Source: Stappia indica (GTDB lineage: Bacteria > Pseudomonadota > Alphaproteobacteria > Rhizobiales > Stappiaceae). From it: 64,000 bases of DNA. Where the stretch lies: positions 4,245,001-4,309,000 of the forward strand of contig NZ_CP046908.1 in NCBI RefSeq assembly GCF_009789575.1. The letters run 5' to 3'. A program made the translations under genes and the position numbers. The notes beneath the pieces are model-generated. The model was not told where the DNA came from and ran no database searches. It saw only the letters and a list, made by a program, of their open reading frames with translations. Within the stretch, counting starts at the first letter, position 1; every line of letters starts with the position of its first letter. This document shows, piece by piece, positions 33,776 to 42,984 of the stretch.

Positions 33776-35478
33776 GCCAGTCCCGCAAGGACGTTCCCTC
33801 CGGCACGGCGGCGCTCGCCAAGGGCCTGACGCTGCTGGACATGGTGGCCGATGCGGAAACGCCCTTGCGCTTCGCCGACCTGCTGCGCCAGTCCGGCCTG
33901 CCCAAGCCCACCTTCGCGCGCATCCTGCGCACGCTGATCGCCTTCGGCCTGGTGCGCCAGAACGAGGAGCGCGGCACCTATGTCATCGGGCCGCGCTTCC
34001 TGGAGCTGTCGCACCGGGTGTGGGACACGTTCGACCTGCCGACCGCCGCCGCGCCCGAGCTGGAGCGCCTTTCGGCGGAGCTCGGCGAGACGGTGGCGCT
34101 GTGCCGGCTCGACGGCGACCAGGTGCAGTATCTCGACGAGCGCTCGGGCGACGGGCTCGGCGTCAGGGTCGACACCGGCCGGCGCGTGCCGCTGCATTGC
34201 ACCGCCGCCGGCAAGGTGCTGGTCGCCTTCCAGGAGCCGGGTTTCGCCCGCGCGCTGCTGGAGCGCCTTCACCTCGACCGCTACACGCCGCGCACCATCA
34301 CGACGCTGGAGGCCTTGCAGGCCGACCTGACGCTGACCCGCGCGCGCGGTTATTCGGTCTCCTACGAGGAGCACCTGAACGGCGTGAACTCCGTCGCCGT
34401 CGCCATCGCCGGCAAGGACGGCACGCCCATCGGCGCGCTGGTCGCGCTGGGTCCGTCGTCGCGGCTGGACACGTCGCATATCCACCCGGTCGGACGCGAG
34501 CTCATCGCCGCCGCCCGAAGGATCACGGGTGCGGCCGGCGCCATCGCCATCAGTTCCCGCCCGCGCCCGCGCACCAGCCAGTCGCAGACGCCGGCCGATC
34601 TTGCCTGCGTCCTGCCCTGGGGCGCGCAGCTCGGCGAGGCGCCGGTCTGGGACCCGGTCGCACGCAGCCTCTACTGGGTCGATATCCTGCACCCGGCGGT
34701 CTACCGCTTCGATCCCTCTACGGGGCTCAACGAGACCTGCGAGACCGGCAAGCTGGTCAGCTCGGTCATGCCCTGCGCCGACGGCTCGCTGGCGGTGGCG
34801 ACGCAGGACGGCATCGAGTTCCTGGACTTCGCCTCCGGTACCCTGCAGCCGCTGGTCGACCCGGAAGCGGGCATTCCCGAGAACCGGCTCAACGACGCCA
34901 AGGTCGGCCCCGGCGGGGCGATCTGGGTCGGCTCCATGCGGCTCGATGCCAGCAAGCCGAGCGGCGCGCTCTACCGGGTCGCCGCCGACGGCACGGTGAC
35001 GCGCAAGGAAAGCGGCATCTCGGTCAGCAACGGCATGGCCTGGAGCCCGGACAACCGGGTCTTCTACTTCGTCGATACGGTGCCGGGCCTGATCTACGCC
35101 TATGATTTCGAGCCCGGAAAGGGCGTCCTCGGCAACCGCCGGGTGCTTGCGCGCATCCCGGAAGGCGAGGGGCGTCCGGACGGCATCGCCGTCGACAGCG
35201 AGGGCGGCGTGTGGTGCGCGATCTGGGACGGCTGGCGGGTCAACCGCTACCTGCCCGACGGCCGGCACGAGCGCAGCATCGAGCTTCCCGTTCCCCGGCC
35301 GACCAGCGTCGCCTTCGGCGGCGCGGACCTGGCGACGCTCTACATCACCAGCGCCCGCACGCGCCTGCCGGCCTCGACCCTGTCCGAGGCGCCGCTCTCC
35401 GGCGGCCTCTTCGCCTGCACACCCGGCCTCTCCGGCGTGCCGATCACCCTGTTCGACAAGGGGCAGGGCGCCGCATGA
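33751..35478 (+). CDS. IclR regulator fused to SMP-30/gluconolactonase domain
   Basis: A single 575-residue frame with two domains. Residues about 15-260 are an IclR regulator: HTH TAALAKGLTLLDMVADAETP, SGLPKPTFARILRTLIAFGL, then an effector domain with HCTAAGKVLVAF. Residues about 285-575 are an SMP-30/regucalcin six-bladed propeller: LGEAPVWDP with E296, NRLNDAKVGPGGAIWVGSM, VSNGMAWSPDN and RPDGIAVDSEGGVW, so the Glu, Asn and Asp metal ligands all appear intact. The ATG at 33751 follows AGGAGG; the frame is open to 33712. The lactonase could open the pathway's sugar lactone while also signalling to the regulator. No stop codon or frameshift separates the domains in this sequence. Confidence 0.85.
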   Translation: MADASTGLSQSRKDVPSGTAALAKGLTLLDMVADAETPLRFADLLRQSGLPKPTFARILRTLIAFGLVRQNEERGTYVIGPRFLELSHRVWDTFDLPTAAAPELERLSAELGETVALCRLDGDQVQYLDERSGDGLGVRVDTGRRVPLHCTAAGKVLVAFQEPGFARALLERLHLDRYTPRTITTLEALQADLTLTRARGYSVSYEEHLNGVNSVAVAIAGKDGTPIGALVALGPSSRLDTSHIHPVGRELIAAARRITGAAGAIAISSRPRPRTSQSQTPADLACVLPWGAQLGEAPVWDPVARSLYWVDILHPAVYRFDPSTGLNETCETGKLVSSVMPCADGSLAVATQDGIEFLDFASGTLQPLVDPEAGIPENRLNDAKVGPGGAIWVGSMRLDASKPSGALYRVAADGTVTRKESGISVSNGMAWSPDNRVFYFVDTVPGLIYAYDFEPGKGVLGNRRVLARIPEGEGRPDGIAVDSEGGVWCAIWDGWRVNRYLPDGRHERSIELPVPRPTSVAFGGADLATLYITSARTRLPASTLSEAPLSGGLFACTPGLSGVPITLFDKGQGAA

Positions 35479-36242
35479 GCACGCTCGAGACGATTTTCGG
35501 CCTTCATGGCCGCGTTGCGCTGGTCACCGGCTCGAGCCGGGGCATCGGCGCGGCCATCGCCGTCGGTCTTGCCGGAGCCGGTGCCACGGTCGTCGTGCAC
35601 GGCCAGAGCCTGGAAGCGACCGCGGCAACCGTTGCCGCCATCGAGGAGAACGGCGGCACGGCGCTTGCCCTTGCCGCGGACCTTGCCGAGCGCGGCGCGG
35701 GCCGCCGCCTGGTGGAGGAGGTGGAGGCCCGGCTCGGGCATCTCGACATCCTCATCGTCAATGCCTCGGCGCAGGTCAATGCGGAGCTCGCCGACCTCAC
35801 CGAGGCGGATTTCGATCTGCAGGTGGCGGTGAACCTGCGCTCGACGGTGGAGATGCTGCAGGCCGGCCTGCCGCGCATGGCGGCGCGCGGGTGGGGCCGG
35901 GTCGTCAGCATCGGCTCGATCAACCAGCTGCGGCCCAAGGCCATCGTCACCGCCTATGCCGCGACCAAAGCCGCCCAGCACAATCTGATCCAGAGCCAGG
36001 CGCGCGACTATGCCCGCCATGGCGTTCTGCTCAACACGCTGGCACCGGGCCTCGTCGACACCGACCGCAATGCGGGGCGCAAGGCGGCGGACCCGCAAGG
36101 CTGGGACGAGTATGTGCGCACGCTCAACTGGATGGGGCGGCCAGGGCAGGCCGAGGAGATGGTCGGCGCGGCGATCTTCCTTGCCTCTGACGCCTGCAGC
36201 TTCATGACCGGCGAGAGCATCGTCCTGTCCGGCGGATACTGA
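35475..36242 (+). CDS. SDR-family oxidoreductase (probable sugar dehydrogenase)
   Basis: A 255-residue classical SDR: cofactor motif VTGSSRGIGAAIAVGLAGAG, NASA, catalytic Ser (SIGSINQ) and Y-A-A-T-K. The C-terminal FMTGESIVLSGGY is the usual SDR end. The ATG at 35475 overlaps the fusion gene's stop by four bases (ATGA). As the last gene of the sugar-acid operon it may oxidise the sugar to the lactone that the SMP-30 domain opens. Substrate and cofactor are not determined. Confidence 0.88.
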   Translation: MSTLETIFGLHGRVALVTGSSRGIGAAIAVGLAGAGATVVVHGQSLEATAATVAAIEENGGTALALAADLAERGAGRRLVEEVEARLGHLDILIVNASAQVNAELADLTEADFDLQVAVNLRSTVEMLQAGLPRMAARGWGRVVSIGSINQLRPKAIVTAYAATKAAQHNLIQSQARDYARHGVLLNTLAPGLVDTDRNAGRKAADPQGWDEYVRTLNWMGRPGQAEEMVGAAIFLASDACSFMTGESIVLSGGY

Positions 36243-36251
36243 GCCGTCCGG

Positions 36252-36611
36252 TCAGGGCTTGTAGAAGACCAGCCCGGCGCCGGCGACAATCAGCGTGAAG
36301 CCGGCCAGATGCGTCCAGCGCAGCGGCTCGCCCAGAAACCAGATCGAGAACACAGCGAAGACACTGAGCGTGATGACCTCCTGGATGGTCTTCAGCTCGG
36401 CGGCGCTGAAATAGCCGTGGCCGATGCGGTTGGCCGGGACCTGCAGCACGTATTCGAAGAAGGCGATGCCCCAGCTCGCCAGGATGACGACGACGAGCGG
36501 CGAGCTCTTGAACTTCAGGTGCCCGTACCAGGCGAAGGTCATGAAGATGTTCGAGGCGAGCAGCAGGCCGATCGTGACGAAGGGCACGTAGGAGAGATTG
36601 GCAAACGGCAT
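36252..36611 (-). CDS. DUF486 (DMT-superfamily) small membrane protein
   Basis: A 119-residue protein with four hydrophobic segments (YVPFVTIGLLLASNIFMTFA first; LAGFTLIVAGAGLVFYKP last). NIFMTFAWYGHLKF, ANRIGHGYFSAAELKTIQEV and SIWFLGEPLRWTH are hallmarks of the DUF486/DMT_6 family. The ATG at 36611 is chosen because the frame above it is polar and unrelated. Function is unknown; relatives resemble small multidrug-resistance-type transporters. It is convergent with the SDR gene, nine bases away. Confidence 0.82.
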   Translation of the reverse strand: MPFANLSYVPFVTIGLLLASNIFMTFAWYGHLKFKSSPLVVVILASWGIAFFEYVLQVPANRIGHGYFSAAELKTIQEVITLSVFAVFSIWFLGEPLRWTHLAGFTLIVAGAGLVFYKP

Positions 36612-36908
36612 CGGGGGATCCACCGCCAGCGCAAGGACACGCCTGCCGGACGGCGCGGGCGCCCGGTGCGGCATCGACCGGGTGTCCGGCGCCTGTCACG
36701 CAAGGCGTCTGCGACAGGGAACGGACCGATTCGACGGCAGGAAGATAGCGCCGTTTGCCGCGCGCGGAAGAGGCAAGAAGAGGCTCGCCCGAGGGAAATC
36801 CTTAGGGCGTCCGGCGTGCAGGCGATATTCTCGACCCGGGCAGGAATTGACGCTAAGAGTGATCCGCTCGTCGATCCCGTTTCTGCAAGGCAGTTGAAGG
36901 AGTTGCGC
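36612..36908. other. Divergent intergenic region, no gene seen
   Basis: 297 bases between the DUF486 gene (minus) and the IclR gene (plus). I see no convincing coding frame or long palindrome. AATTGACG near 36844 could be part of a -35 box for the IclR gene, and AAGGAG at 36897-36902 is its ribosome-binding site. Confidence 0.5.
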
Positions 36909-37712
36909 TTGGGTGCCGAGGCAACGTCAAAGCCGCGAACGCCGCGCGGCGTCCAGTCCGTCGAGACCGGCGGCGCCATCCTGATGGCGCTGGCCCAGGC
37001 CGGGGGACCGCTGAAGCTGAAGGACCTTGCCGAGACGCTCGGCATGGCGCCTGCCCAGCTGCACCCCTATCTCGTCAGCTTCCGCAACATCAACATGGTC
37101 GAGCAGACCGAGACCGGCCAGTACCAGCTCGGCCCCTTCGCGCTGTGGCTCGGCCTGACGCGGCTGCGCAACCAGAACGCCTATCGCGAGACGCTGCGCC
37201 GGGTGCCGGCGCTGGCCGAGGAACTGGGGCTGATGGTGGCGGTCAGCGTCTGGGGCCTGCACGGGCCGACCATCGTCTATATCGAGGAGACGGCGGCGCG
37301 CATCCACTCCAACGTGGCGGTCGGCGGCACGTTCATGCTGACCATGACGGCGACGGGCAAGATCTTCGCCGCCTTCCTGCCGAGGTCGACGACGGAGCCG
37401 CTCGCCCGCGCCGAGCTGCAGGGCGTCGAGCCCTCGCTCTACGGCATCCCGATGGTGGACGAGGCGACGTTCCGCAAGGAGGTCGCCTCCGCTTGCGAGA
37501 AGGGCTACTCGATCACCCGGGACGCGCCGATCCCCGGCGTCAGCGCCATCGCGGCGCCGGTCTTCGACCACACCGGCATCATCCAGCTGTCGGTGACCGT
37601 CATCGGCCCGACCAACTTCATCGACCTGGCCGAGGACGGTCCCTGCCTCAAGCGGCTGATCGAGTTCACGAAGGATCTGTCGCGCGACCTCGGCCACGTG
37701 CCGCCCGCCTGA
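36909..37712 (+). CDS. IclR-family transcriptional regulator
   Basis: A 267-residue IclR regulator: winged HTH (VQSVETGGAILMALAQAGGP, LKLKDLAETLGMAPAQLHPY) and effector domain (NVAVGGTFMLTMTATGKIFA and YSITRDAPIPGVSAIAAPVF). No ATG is available before the HTH. The TTG at 36909 lies 6 bases after AAGGAG, so it is the probable start. The gene is convergent with, and overlaps by 47 bases, the EamA gene at 37666. It probably controls the SDR/flavoprotein/EamA operon and perhaps the TRAP transporter. Confidence 0.85.
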   Translation: MGAEATSKPRTPRGVQSVETGGAILMALAQAGGPLKLKDLAETLGMAPAQLHPYLVSFRNINMVEQTETGQYQLGPFALWLGLTRLRNQNAYRETLRRVPALAEELGLMVAVSVWGLHGPTIVYIEETAARIHSNVAVGGTFMLTMTATGKIFAAFLPRSTTEPLARAELQGVEPSLYGIPMVDEATFRKEVASACEKGYSITRDAPIPGVSAIAAPVFDHTGIIQLSVTVIGPTNFIDLAEDGPCLKRLIEFTKDLSRDLGHVPPA

Positions 37713-38628
37713 CCAGCGCGCCGGCAATGTCGAGCGAGAGCACGAGGCCGCTCGCCGCGATGGCGACGCCCGCCAGCTGCAACGCGCTCGGCCACTGGCC
37801 GGCGATCGGAATGGCCAGCAGCACGGCCAGCGGCGGGATCATCGCCGGGAAGAGGCCGGCAAGCCCGGAGCCGAGCCGGCCGATGGCCGCCGCATAGAGG
37901 ATGATCGCCAGGCTGCCGCCGAGCACGCCCTGGTAGAAGCCCTGTTCCAGCCACTTGGCGGCCGGCAGCGCCGCCGGCTCGAAGAACAGCAGATAGGCCG
38001 GCAGCAGCAGCATGGTGGTCGTTGCCGAGGCCGCGCCGATGGCCTCGACCGCCGGAAGGCGCCAGCGGCCGATGAGATAGGTGAACAGACCCCACAGCGT
38101 GCCCGATCCGACGAAGCACAGGTCGCCGACCAGCGTCGCGGTGTCGGCCGACTTGGACGGCGCGTTGTCGGCGGCGATGGCCACCAGCCCGCAGATCAGC
38201 ACGGCCATGCCGATCTTGCGGTTGAGGCTCATCTTCTGGCCGTCGAGGACCAGCGGCAGCAGGTTGGCGACGATGATCGTCATGCCGGGCGAGATGACCA
38301 CCGCATGCGCCAGCGGCGCGATGCCGAAGCCGGTGTTGAACAGGAAGGCGAAGGGCGGGCCGATGGCGATGGTGAGCAGCGCCAGCCGGGGCAGGGTGAG
38401 GCCGCCCGTACGGGAGCGGCGCAGCAGCATCAGGGGCACGAGCAGCAGCGCGGCGACGCCATAGCGCAGGATGGCGAGGTCGGCGCTGGTGAAGCCGTCC
38501 GACCGGCCGATATCGACACCGATATTGTAGAAGGCCCAGGCGATGGAGGCCGAAAGTCCGAGCAGGATACCCGGCAAAAGGCGGCCCGGTTGTCCCGGGC
38601 CGCCCGTGTCCCTTGCAATGGAGGGCAT
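37666..38628 (-). CDS. EamA/DMT-family transporter
   Basis: A 320-residue protein with ten membrane segments in two EamA repeats (GILLGLSASIAWAFYNIGVD first; SALQLAGVAIAASGLVLSLD last). It is the last gene of a leftward operon, 2 bases after the flavoprotein gene. Its 3' end overlaps the convergent IclR gene. It probably moves a metabolite of the flavoprotein/SDR pathway; the direction is unknown. Confidence 0.87.
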   Translation of the reverse strand: MPSIARDTGGPGQPGRLLPGILLGLSASIAWAFYNIGVDIGRSDGFTSADLAILRYGVAALLLVPLMLLRRSRTGGLTLPRLALLTIAIGPPFAFLFNTGFGIAPLAHAVVISPGMTIIVANLLPLVLDGQKMSLNRKIGMAVLICGLVAIAADNAPSKSADTATLVGDLCFVGSGTLWGLFTYLIGRWRLPAVEAIGAASATTTMLLLPAYLLFFEPAALPAAKWLEQGFYQGVLGGSLAIILYAAAIGRLGSGLAGLFPAMIPPLAVLLAIPIAGQWPSALQLAGVAIAASGLVLSLDIAGALVRRAARGRGRATDPS

Positions 38629-38630
38629 GG

Positions 38631-40331
38631 TCAGTCGTTGGCCCCGGCCATGTGGCGCGCGGCGATGTAGCCGAAGGTGATGGCCGGCCCGAGGGTGATG
38701 CCGCCGCCCGGATAGTTGCCGCCCATGATGCTGAGCGCATCGTTGCCGGCGGCATAGAGCCCGGCGATCGGCCGGCCTGCCTCGTCCAGCACGCGGGCAT
38801 TCTCGTCGGTCTTGAGGCCGGCGAAGGTGCCCAGATCACCGATCACCAGCTTGACCGCGTAGAACGGGCCGTTCTCGACCGGCGCAACGCAGGGGTTGGG
38901 CTGGTGCTCGGGATCGCCGAGCGAGCGGTTGTAGGAGGTCGAGCCCTTGTGGAACTCCGGATCCTCGCCCTTGCGCGCATGCTCGTTGAAGGTGGCGACG
39001 GTCCGCTCGAGCTGCGCCGCGTCGGCGCCGATCTTCTCGGCGAGTTCGCGCAGGCTCTTGCCCTCGAACAGGTAGCCGGAGCGGATCAGGCCGCGATAGG
39101 GCACCGGCGCCGGCTTGACGAAGCCGAGGCCGTATTTGCGCAGCGTCTTGTGGTCGGCGATGAAATAGGCGCAGATCTCGCCGCCCTCGGCCTCGCAGGC
39201 CTTGCGCATCGCCTGGCAGAAGTCGTGGTAGGAATCCGCCTCGTTGACGAAGCGCTTGCCCGAACGCGTCACCGCGATGACGCCGGGCTTGGAGCGATCG
39301 ACGAAATGCGGGAAGACGCCGAGCGTGCCGTCGCGGCGCGGGGGACGCGACACCGGCACCCAGGCCGCGTTGTTGGGCAGGTCGTCCTTGATGGCGGCAC
39401 CCGCCGCAGCACCAAGGCGCAGGCCGTCGCCGGTATTGCCCGGAGGGGCCGGCGAGACGTGCTCATGGCCGGACGGGGAATGCGGGAACAGCTCCTTGCG
39501 GCGCACCGCGTCCTGCGGGAAGCCGCCGGCCGCCAGCACCACGCCCTTGCGGGCGGTGACTTCCACCGGCCCTTCCGCCGTGTCGACGATGGCGCCGGTG
39601 ACGATGCCGCGCTCGTCGCGCAGCAGCTCGCGCACGCCGGCGCGGGTCCAGATCGGCACGTTCATGTCGAAGCAGGACTTGGCCAGCCGCGCGACCAGCG
39701 CGTTGCCGTTGACCAGCCGCATCGGCCGGCCGTGGAAGGCCATGTCCTTGAGGAACTTGATGAAGAGCTTCGCGACATAGAAGGCCGAGATCGGCGACTT
39801 GGTGACGCGGAAGAAGTGCAGCAGCTCCTTGCCCGAGCCGATCATCATGCCGAGGAAGGTGATCTCGGCGAGCGGTGGCCGCAGGCGCCGGATCTCCTTG
39901 CCGAGCTCCCGCCCGTCGAAGGGGCGGGCGACGATGGAGCGTCCGCCCGGCATGCCGCCCGGCGCATCGGGATGATAGTCGGCGAAGGTCGGGCCGAGGT
40001 CGAACTGCAGCGAGGTCTTCTCCTCGAAGAACTCGACTGCCTTGGGGCCGGCTTCCAGGAAGGCGTCGACGCGGGCCGGGTCGAAGAACGCCCCGGTCTC
40101 GTGCTCCAGATAGGTGCGGGCCTTCTCGGGCGAATCCTCGACGCCGGCGCGCTTGGCCGGACCGTTGCACGGGACCCACATCCACCCGCCGGAGCGGGCG
40201 GTGGTGCCGCCGAAGACCGGCTCCTTCTCCACCACCAGGACATCGAGCCGGCGGTGGGCGGCCGAGACGGCGCTGGCGAGGCCGCCGGCGCCCGATCCGA
40301 CGACGAGAACGTCGCAGCTGTGCTTTTTCAT
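38631..40331 (-). CDS. FAD-binding dehydrogenase, fumarate reductase/3-ketosteroid dehydrogenase-like
   Basis: A 566-residue flavoprotein. The N-terminal FAD motif CDVLVVGSGAGGLASAVSAA (residues about 6-25) is followed by FGGTTARSGGWMWVP. The C-terminal GLYAAGNDALSIMGGNYPGG and GITLGPAITFGYIAARHMAG fit the FAD_binding_2 family (fumarate reductase flavoprotein, 3-ketosteroid-delta-1-dehydrogenase, 3-oxosteroid or enoate reductases). It sits between an SDR and an EamA transporter in one leftward operon and faces a TRAP transporter, so it probably dehydrogenates or reduces an imported carboxylate or alicyclic acid. Confidence 0.87.
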   Translation of the reverse strand: MKKHSCDVLVVGSGAGGLASAVSAAHRRLDVLVVEKEPVFGGTTARSGGWMWVPCNGPAKRAGVEDSPEKARTYLEHETGAFFDPARVDAFLEAGPKAVEFFEEKTSLQFDLGPTFADYHPDAPGGMPGGRSIVARPFDGRELGKEIRRLRPPLAEITFLGMMIGSGKELLHFFRVTKSPISAFYVAKLFIKFLKDMAFHGRPMRLVNGNALVARLAKSCFDMNVPIWTRAGVRELLRDERGIVTGAIVDTAEGPVEVTARKGVVLAAGGFPQDAVRRKELFPHSPSGHEHVSPAPPGNTGDGLRLGAAAGAAIKDDLPNNAAWVPVSRPPRRDGTLGVFPHFVDRSKPGVIAVTRSGKRFVNEADSYHDFCQAMRKACEAEGGEICAYFIADHKTLRKYGLGFVKPAPVPYRGLIRSGYLFEGKSLRELAEKIGADAAQLERTVATFNEHARKGEDPEFHKGSTSYNRSLGDPEHQPNPCVAPVENGPFYAVKLVIGDLGTFAGLKTDENARVLDEAGRPIAGLYAAGNDALSIMGGNYPGGGITLGPAITFGYIAARHMAGAND

Positions 40332-40358
40332 CTTGCAGTTCCTTGAAAGGCGTGCGGA

Positions 40359-41111
40359 TCAGGCCGCCAGATAGCCGCCGTCGACCGGCAGGATGGTGCC
40401 GGTCACGTAGCTGGACATGTCGGAGACGAGGAAGAGGACGGGGCCGACCAGTTCGTCCGGCTGGCCGGTCCGCCCGAGCGGCGTATGGGCCATGAACTTG
40501 CCGATGGCCGCATCGTTGCCGCGCGTGTGCTCGCTCATCTGCGTTTCGATGACGCCGGGGGCGATGGCATTCACCCTGACGCCGCGCGGGGCGAACTCGT
40601 GGGCCAGCGCCTTGGTGAACTGGCCGACGGCGCCCTTGCTGGCGATATAGGCGGAGATGCCGAAGCCGGCGGACAGCGACATGATCGAGGCGAGGTTGAC
40701 GATTCGCCCGCCCGTCGCCTCCAGCTGCGCCGCGTAGGCCAGCACCATGTTGCGCGGCCCGTCGACATTGACGCGGAACGTCTGGTCCCACTCGCTCTCG
40801 AAGCCCGGATCGCCGAAACGGTGCCGCTTCAGGATGCCGGCATTGTTCACCAGGATGCGGGCATCGCCCAGCTCCGCGCGGGTCTTTTCGGCAAAGGCGC
40901 GGGCGGCCTCAAGGTCCGACACGTCGCACTGCCCGCCCAGCGATTTGACGCCCGCCTGCGCGGCAAGAGCGGCGGTTTCCGCGGCGGCGTCGGCGTTGAT
41001 GTCGCAGACCGCGACATGCGCGCCGGCCCGTGCAAGACCCAGCGCAATCGCCCGGCCATTGCCCTGTCCCGCGCCCGTCACGATGGCGACGGAGCCTTCG
41101 ACTCCAATCAT
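40359..41111 (-). CDS. SDR-family oxidoreductase
   Basis: A 250-residue classical SDR: VTGAGQGNGRAIALGLARAG, NNAG, Ser in ASIMSLSAG, Y-I-A-S-K, and the C-terminal YVTGTILPVDGGYLAA. It is the first gene of the leftward operon, 27 bases before the flavoprotein gene. It shares a 170-base divergent promoter region with the TRAP transporter operon. It probably oxidises or reduces a hydroxyl or keto group in the same pathway. Confidence 0.88.
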   Translation of the reverse strand: MIGVEGSVAIVTGAGQGNGRAIALGLARAGAHVAVCDINADAAAETAALAAQAGVKSLGGQCDVSDLEAARAFAEKTRAELGDARILVNNAGILKRHRFGDPGFESEWDQTFRVNVDGPRNMVLAYAAQLEATGGRIVNLASIMSLSAGFGISAYIASKGAVGQFTKALAHEFAPRGVRVNAIAPGVIETQMSEHTRGNDAAIGKFMAHTPLGRTGQPDELVGPVLFLVSDMSSYVTGTILPVDGGYLAA

Positions 41112-41125
41112 GGGCCTCTCCCTAA

Positions 41126-41142
41126 ATTAGTGTATTGCTAAT
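41126..41142. promoter_or_regulatory. Candidate operator between SDR and TRAP operons
   Basis: ATTAG-TGTATTG-CTAAT has perfect 5-bp arms and sits 15 bases upstream of the SDR start in an A+T-rich divergent promoter. It could bind the IclR regulator at 36909; a second copy was not found. Confidence 0.35.
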
Positions 41143-41281
41143 CCGTTTGATTATAGATAACACTTGAGTTAGGCAAGCGGGAGGTTGAAAAAAGCCGAAC
41201 GCTGGGCCGGGAGGCCGCCGGACGGCGCGGCAAACAAGATCAAAGAGACGCCCCGCATCGGGGCGCGTTAGGGAGGTCCTC

Positions 41282-42313
41282 ATGAAGGCACGGCTCGCAT
41301 CCGCCGCGTTGGCGGCTACCATGCTTACGGCTGCTCCGGCGCTCGCCGACAGCTACGACCTGCAGAGCGTTTTCGGCCTGCAGGTGCCCTCGATCGGCCA
41401 GAGCCCGGTCAAGTGGGCCGAGCGCGTCAAGCTGATGACCGACGGTGCCATCGACATCAAGGTGCACGGCGCGGGCGATTTCGTGCCGCCGTTCGAGGTG
41501 TTCGAGGCGGTCAGCAACGGCTCGATCCCGATGGGCTTCGACTGGATCGGTTACTGGGCGAGCTCCATTCCCGTCGCCAACCTTGTCGGCTCCATGCCCT
41601 TCGGCCCGACCCCGGACGTGGCGCTCGGCTGGATGTTCGAGGGCGGCGGTCTGGAGATCATCCAGAAGGCCTATGACCCGCATGGCGTGAAGATCATCCC
41701 GTGCCATCTGGTCGTGCCGGAGGCCGGCGGCTGGTTCAACAAGCAGATCAACACGGCCGAGGACTTCAAGGGCCTCAACATGCGCATCGCCGGCCTCGGC
41801 GGTCAGGCGCTGGCTCGTCTGGGCGCCAACACCCAGCTCGTGCCGGCCGGCGAGATCTTCGTGTCGCTCGAGACCGGCCGCATCGACGCGACCGAGTTCT
41901 CCGCGCCGCAGCTCGACATCGGCTTCGGCTTCGAGAAGGTCGCCAAGACCTACTACTTCCCGGGCTGGCACCAGCCGTCGAGCTGGGACTCCATCATCGT
42001 CAACATGGACGTGTGGAACGGTTTCACCGAAGGCCAGCAGCAGATCATGATCGAGGCCTGCAAGGCCAACATCACGGCGAACCTCGGCGACCAGATCCAC
42101 CAGCAGGCCGTGGCCATCGGCAAGATCCGCGACGCGGGCGTCGAGATCAAGCGCTTCCCCGACGAGGTTCTGGTGGCGCTGCGTGCCGCCTCCCAGGAAG
42201 TGATGGCCGAGGAAGCCGCCAAGGATCCGATCTTCAAGGAGGCGCTCGACTCGCTCAACGCCTATATCGAGCGCGTCGGCGAGTGGGGCGAGCTGCAGGC
42301 CCTGCCGCGCTGA
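41282..42313 (+). CDS. TRAP transporter substrate-binding protein, DctP type
   Basis: A 343-residue periplasmic protein with a signal peptide (MKARLASAALAATMLTAAPA, cleavage at ALA-D). The DctP-family core includes NMRIAGLGGQALARLGANTQ and then ETGRIDATEFSAP; the Arg in MRIAG is in the position of the carboxylate-binding Arg of TRAP receptors. GGGAGG lies before the ATG. It is followed by a hairpin and the two membrane subunits. The ligand is probably a carboxylate such as a 2-oxo acid or an alicyclic or aromatic acid. Confidence 0.9.
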   Translation: MKARLASAALAATMLTAAPALADSYDLQSVFGLQVPSIGQSPVKWAERVKLMTDGAIDIKVHGAGDFVPPFEVFEAVSNGSIPMGFDWIGYWASSIPVANLVGSMPFGPTPDVALGWMFEGGGLEIIQKAYDPHGVKIIPCHLVVPEAGGWFNKQINTAEDFKGLNMRIAGLGGQALARLGANTQLVPAGEIFVSLETGRIDATEFSAPQLDIGFGFEKVAKTYYFPGWHQPSSWDSIIVNMDVWNGFTEGQQQIMIEACKANITANLGDQIHQQAVAIGKIRDAGVEIKRFPDEVLVALRAASQEVMAEEAAKDPIFKEALDSLNAYIERVGEWGELQALPR

Positions 42314-42344
42314 TCTCCCTGATTTCTCGGAAACACAACGGAGC

Positions 42345-42376
42345 GGACGGCATCCTCATGAAGGGTGCCGTCCTTT
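42345..42376 (+). other. Intercistronic hairpin after the DctP gene
   Basis: GGACGGCATCCT (42345-42356) pairs with AGGGTGCCGTCC (42362-42373) as a 12-bp stem (one G-U) with a 5-base loop, followed by TTT. It lies between the TRAP receptor and membrane genes and resembles the hairpins after the other binding-protein genes in this window. Confidence 0.7.
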
Positions 42377-42412
42377 CGCAATGATACGCCGTGCAAGCCT
42401 ACGGAGGTCGCC

Positions 42413-42984
42413 GTGTCCGAACTGAGCCGCAAGGCGGGGGAGGTTCTCGCCTTTCCCGGCAAGATCGTCGGATGGCTGGTGTTGCCGCTGATCGTGTCCG
42501 TCTGCGCCGGGGTGCTCGCCGCCAAGCTCGGCGTCAACCGTCTCGCCGACTGGGGTGCCAGCATTCCGCTGTTCGACACCGGCATCACCGTCAACACGCT
42601 GCTCGACCTGCAATGGCATGTCTTCGCGCTTGTCGTGCTGTTCGGCGGCGTCTACGCCTATCGCGACCGCAGCCATGTCAGCGTCGACTTCATGGCCTCG
42701 AACTTCTCGCCCCGCACGCGGGCCATCGTCGATCTGGTCTGCGACCTCATCTTCCTGCTGCCCTTCTGCGCCATCGTCGTCTGGTTCGGCACGCGCTTCG
42801 CCCACCGGGCCTATGTCACCGGCGAGGGCTCCACCTATGGCGGCATGATCGACCGCTGGATGATCAAGGCCTGCATCCCGATCGCCTTCTCGCTGCTCGG
42901 GCTTGCTGCCGTGAACCGCATGATCGGCACCCTGATCGCACTGGTGCGCGGCGACTTTTCTTCCAAGGACAAGAAGGGCTCGTG

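Noticed and set aside
36309-36908. N-terminal extension of the IclR gene up to 36309
   Set aside because: The open frame exists, but the extension overlaps the DUF486 gene antisense and lacks family similarity; a ribosome-binding site before the TTG at 36909 explains the start.
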